This document shows positions 61,572 to 64,000 of a DNA stretch of 64,000 nt, in pieces. Position numbers and translations under genes: made by a program. The notes below the pieces were generated by a model. That model was not told the origin of the DNA, ran no database searches, and was given only the letters and a program-made list of their open reading frames with translations. Source of the DNA: Sediminibacterium ginsengisoli (GTDB lineage Bacteria > Bacteroidota > Bacteroidia > Chitinophagales > Chitinophagaceae); assembly GCA_945901845.1 (NCBI GenBank), contig CAMDLR010000005.1, forward strand, positions 1 through 64,000, in the 5' to 3' direction. How positions within the stretch are numbered: the first letter of the stretch is position 1; each line of letters starts with the position of its first letter.

Positions 61572-64000
61572 TTATTGATATCTAATTAGGGTTACGTTGC
61601 CTTGTCTTATAACAGGTTTATTGTTGTAGTCAAATCCTTGTATGATCCAAGTGTATGTTTCCATGGGTTGATTTACGCCATTACTTGTGCCATCCCAGTA
61701 TTTACTCATATCTGAAGTAGTAAATACTTCGTGACCAAACCTGTCATAAATTTTAAAGTATTTAATAGCGGTAACTCCCACATAAATTGGTTTAAATATG
61801 GCATTGTCTCTATTATTACTTGAAGGTATAAATGCCCTTGGTAAGAATATGTCTGTTCCTGGGAATCCCCATATTTCTTGTCTATCTGTTATGGTACAAC
61901 CTGCCGAATCGATGATCGTAATTTTGTAGGTTGTTTTTGGATGTTGCACGTTAATGTTAACACATCTGCTATCAATTGGATTGATATCGGTGCTTGGAGA
62001 CCATGTATATTTATCGCCACCAGGGACTGCACATAAACTTTGTGATACATTGTACTGTAAGTATTTGATAGCATACACAGAATCTCTTCTTCTATCAATA
62101 ATTTTCAATGGCACTGTAATTGAATCTTGCATCGATGGACAAAGATTTCCACCCACAATTAATTGAACAGGGAAAGTGCCAATATTCTTATAAATATGAA
62201 CGGGACTAGCAACACTATTAAAAGAGTTGTCTCCAAAATTCCATTTCCATGATCCAACTTTGTCTGCATAGCCAGCTATACTAGAATCCTTAAAGAAAAT
62301 CGGGGATTCGACACAATAGTTTACGATGCCAAATTTAGCTTTTGGATAGCCGATAACAATGACCGAATCTACAAAAGTAGAAGTCAGACATGAACTATCT
62401 GCTCTAACAGTTAAGCGAACCTTAAACGTTCCAGCAAATTTAAATCGGTGTGTAGGGTTAGCTGTGTAATTGAGCGGAATTCCATCACCAAAATCCCAAG
62501 TGTAGGATATGAATCGTGTGCTGCCATATCCAAGCGAAGAGGTGTTTACAAACGGTATGGAGTCTGTTAAACAAATTTGTTTAGGCATAACAAATGCTGC
62601 TTTTGGTGGACCAAATACAGTCAATTTTTTTCTAGTTGGTAATGATGAGCAACCTTCGTTGTTGGTAATCACCAATGATATTGTATAAGTACCTGGTTTG
62701 CTATAAAAATGCGACGGATTTTGACTACTAGAAGTAGTGCCATCACCAAAATCCCATAACCAACGTATGATTGTTTCAGGTGTTCTAGGAATCGATTCAT
62801 CTTTAAATTTGATCGTAATAGAGTCGATACATGTAGTTGTATCGCTCATACTAAACACGGCGGTAGGAAGTGCTTTGGCGTCTAATTGAACAATAGCTGA
62901 GTCTACGCAACCGTTAACGGTTGTTGCTACTTGTTTAATATAATAGCTCACTAAATTTCCGGTAATATTTGGTGGCACTAGTACTTTAGGGCTTATTGCT
63001 GTTGCAGATGGGAAAAATAAAAGCGGGTTTCCGGTAGGCGATATGTATGACCAAACTTTGGAAGTTGGAACATTACTTGTTTGATCCGTTAACTGCAAAG
63101 TATTTTCACCACAAACAAGTGCATTACTAATTGTAAATTTAACATTTGGTCTTCTATACAATGAAATGTTGGTTGTTGTATCAGCTTTACATCCATTGAT
63201 TGAAGTTGCCGTTAATTTTATAGCATAAACCGTATCTATATTGCCAGGATTATCCCCAAATTGGAGTTGGAAACGTTTGTTGATACTTGTTGGCAATACT
63301 TGTATTCCAGATGGTTTATTGAGGGTTACATTTGTAAGCGCCCATGTTGCATTGTAAATATTATTTTTTGCAATGATACTCTCGGTTACAAAGTTTTTGA
63401 ATCCAACCGGATTTCCGCAAATTTCTTTAGTTGTAACTGTAAAGTTTGGAGCAGGAGCCGGATAGATCGTTATCTTTTTTGTGACACTATCGTTACAGCC
63501 AGTACCCGTATAGGTTGTAACTAGTTTGACGTACAAGATGGAATCCAAGATATTTGAATTATTTCTAAATGTAAACGTAGGACTATTTAGACTCGTGACT
63601 TTGCTGTCATTTACATACCAATCATAAATTAAGCCTGCCGTTTGATTGTTATTGCCGTAATAACTTGTATTTGTAAATGCAAGTGGTAGGTTTGCGCAAA
63701 TAGTAGAATCGGCAGTAACATTTGCTTTTACACTATTTGGCCTAGTTATTACTTGTCTTGAGAAAATATCTTGCGTACAGCCCCATTTGCTATAAGCAAT
63801 GAGTTGAAGTGTTACCGTATCACTTTCATTTTGTATGATATAGTCTGGCGCAAGCACTGAGCTATCGTAATTACCTTGTAAAAATCCAAACCTGTCATAA
63901 ATACGCCACTCATATCTCCAAATATCATTCGCCCCCGGGAAGTCTTGTACTTTAATATGATCTCTAATTTTAAATGGAGCACAGCCTAAAGTATCTGTGT
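61572..64000 (-). CDS. PKD-repeat T9SS-secreted surface protein (5' end beyond window)
   Basis: Frame open from the edge; over 800 residues in view. PKD domains repeat along it, for example IIRWLWDFGDGTTSSSQNPS with TYTISLVITNNEG, FISYTWDFGDG, and GSWKWNFGDNSF, with Cys-bearing SIPF-type segments between. The C-terminus (about the last 90 residues: IFLPRAFIPSSNNRDNAIFK, FKIYDRFGHEVFTTS, YTWIIQGFDYNNKP, RQGNVTLIR) is the gliding-motility-associated CHU_C-type (T9SS type B) sorting domain. Secreted by the PorSS/T9SS and probably surface bound; length suggests an adhesin. An internal GTG at 63857 is not the real start, since the PKD frame continues upstream. Confidence 0.9.
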   Translation of the reverse strand, partial: TDTLGCAPFKIRDHIKVQDFPGANDIWRYEWRIYDRFGFLQGNYDSSVLAPDYIIQNESDTVTLQLIAYSKWGCTQDIFSRQVITRPNSVKANVTADSTICANLPLAFTNTSYYGNNNQTAGLIYDWYVNDSKVTSLNSPTFTFRNNSNILDSILYVKLVTTYTGTGCNDSVTKKITIYPAPAPNFTVTTKEICGNPVGFKNFVTESIIAKNNIYNATWALTNVTLNKPSGIQVLPTSINKRFQLQFGDNPGNIDTVYAIKLTATSINGCKADTTTNISLYRRPNVKFTISNALVCGENTLQLTDQTSNVPTSKVWSYISPTGNPLLFFPSATAISPKVLVPPNITGNLVSYYIKQVATTVNGCVDSAIVQLDAKALPTAVFSMSDTTTCIDSITIKFKDESIPRTPETIIRWLWDFGDGTTSSSQNPSHFYSKPGTYTISLVITNNEGCSSLPTRKKLTVFGPPKAAFVMPKQICLTDSIPFVNTSSLGYGSTRFISYTWDFGDGIPLNYTANPTHRFKFAGTFKVRLTVRADSSCLTSTFVDSVIVIGYPKAKFGIVNYCVESPIFFKDSSIAGYADKVGSWKWNFGDNSFNSVASPVHIYKNIGTFPVQLIVGGNLCPSMQDSITVPLKIIDRRRDSVYAIKYLQYNVSQSLCAVPGGDKYTWSPSTDINPIDSRCVNINVQHPKTTYKITIIDSAGCTITDRQEIWGFPGTDIFLPRAFIPSSNNRDNAIFKPIYVGVTAIKYFKIYDRFGHEVFTTSDMSKYWDGTSNGVNQPMETYTWIIQGFDYNNKPVIRQGNVTLIRYQ

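Noticed and set aside
63857-64000. GTG at 63857 as the start of the PKD protein
   Set aside because: The frame continues upstream with PKD-like sequence (GCAPFKI) to the window edge.

Overview
The window comes from a Bacteroidota chromosome, most likely a Chitinophagaceae-type member. The signs are: a type IX secretion C-terminal sorting domain on a PKD-repeat protein (right edge); TAnnTTTG -7 promoter boxes of the Bacteroidota sigma factor; families largely confined to the phylum (DUF5103, DUF5683, TamL); a eukaryote/archaeal-style prolyl-tRNA synthetase; mitochondrial-type citrate synthase and aconitase; and kdsA plus dapB/dapD, which fit a Gram-negative envelope with Kdo and meso-DAP. Genus-level placement is inference.

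Layout. 1-5.8 kb: glycosyltransferase (cut by the edge), tgt, LptF/G permease, citrate synthase, SPFH protein. 5.87-8.33 kb: tRNA-Ala(GGC) with its terminator, then a 2.16-kb very A+T-rich insert bounded by 30-bp inverted repeats. The insert carries one secreted MORN-like protein and no transposase, and it abuts the 3' stump of an endonuclease/exonuclease/phosphatase gene. 8.5-14.5 kb: exbBD, prmC, YigZ, 3-hydroxyacyl-CoA dehydrogenase, mrp, cmk. 14.8-21 kb: a helical-repeat protein, then a tight minus-strand operon (lipoprotein, UbiA-like protein, M42 peptidase, class I glutamine amidotransferase, ATP-grasp protein) divergent from a LuxE-like gene. 22-35.3 kb: dapD, tsaC, GT9, cca, miaA, FadL-like porin, proS, truB, tamL, TrmH methyltransferase. 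35.3-43.4 kb: FtsX-type permease, DUF5103 protein, SRP RNA, fsa, YitT, an oxidoreductase, aconitase, PspC. 43.5-51 kb: kdsA, dapB, DUF5683, parB, parA, phosphoesterase, porin, mgtE. 51-59.5 kb: SET protein, DUF3472-FKBP fusion, then a histidine operon (leader peptide, hisG, hisD, hisC, a sugar-dehydrogenase/cytochrome c pair, hisB). 59.5-64 kb: oxidoreductase, Lys-rich M23 peptidase and the T9SS protein (cut by the edge).

Most of the window is housekeeping: tRNA maturation (tgt, tsaC, cca, miaA, truB), TCA entry (citrate synthase, aconitase), cell-wall and LPS precursors, chromosome partitioning and histidine synthesis. The strongest non-routine signals are three. The first is a complete transcription-attenuation leader for the his operon, with a 16-residue peptide holding five His. 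The second is the inverted-repeat-bounded insert that removed most of an EEP-family gene. The third is an uncharacterised glutamine amidotransferase/ATP-grasp pair that looks like an amide-forming enzyme. Several start codons lie 5-10 nt after a -7 box, so near-leaderless transcripts are likely.
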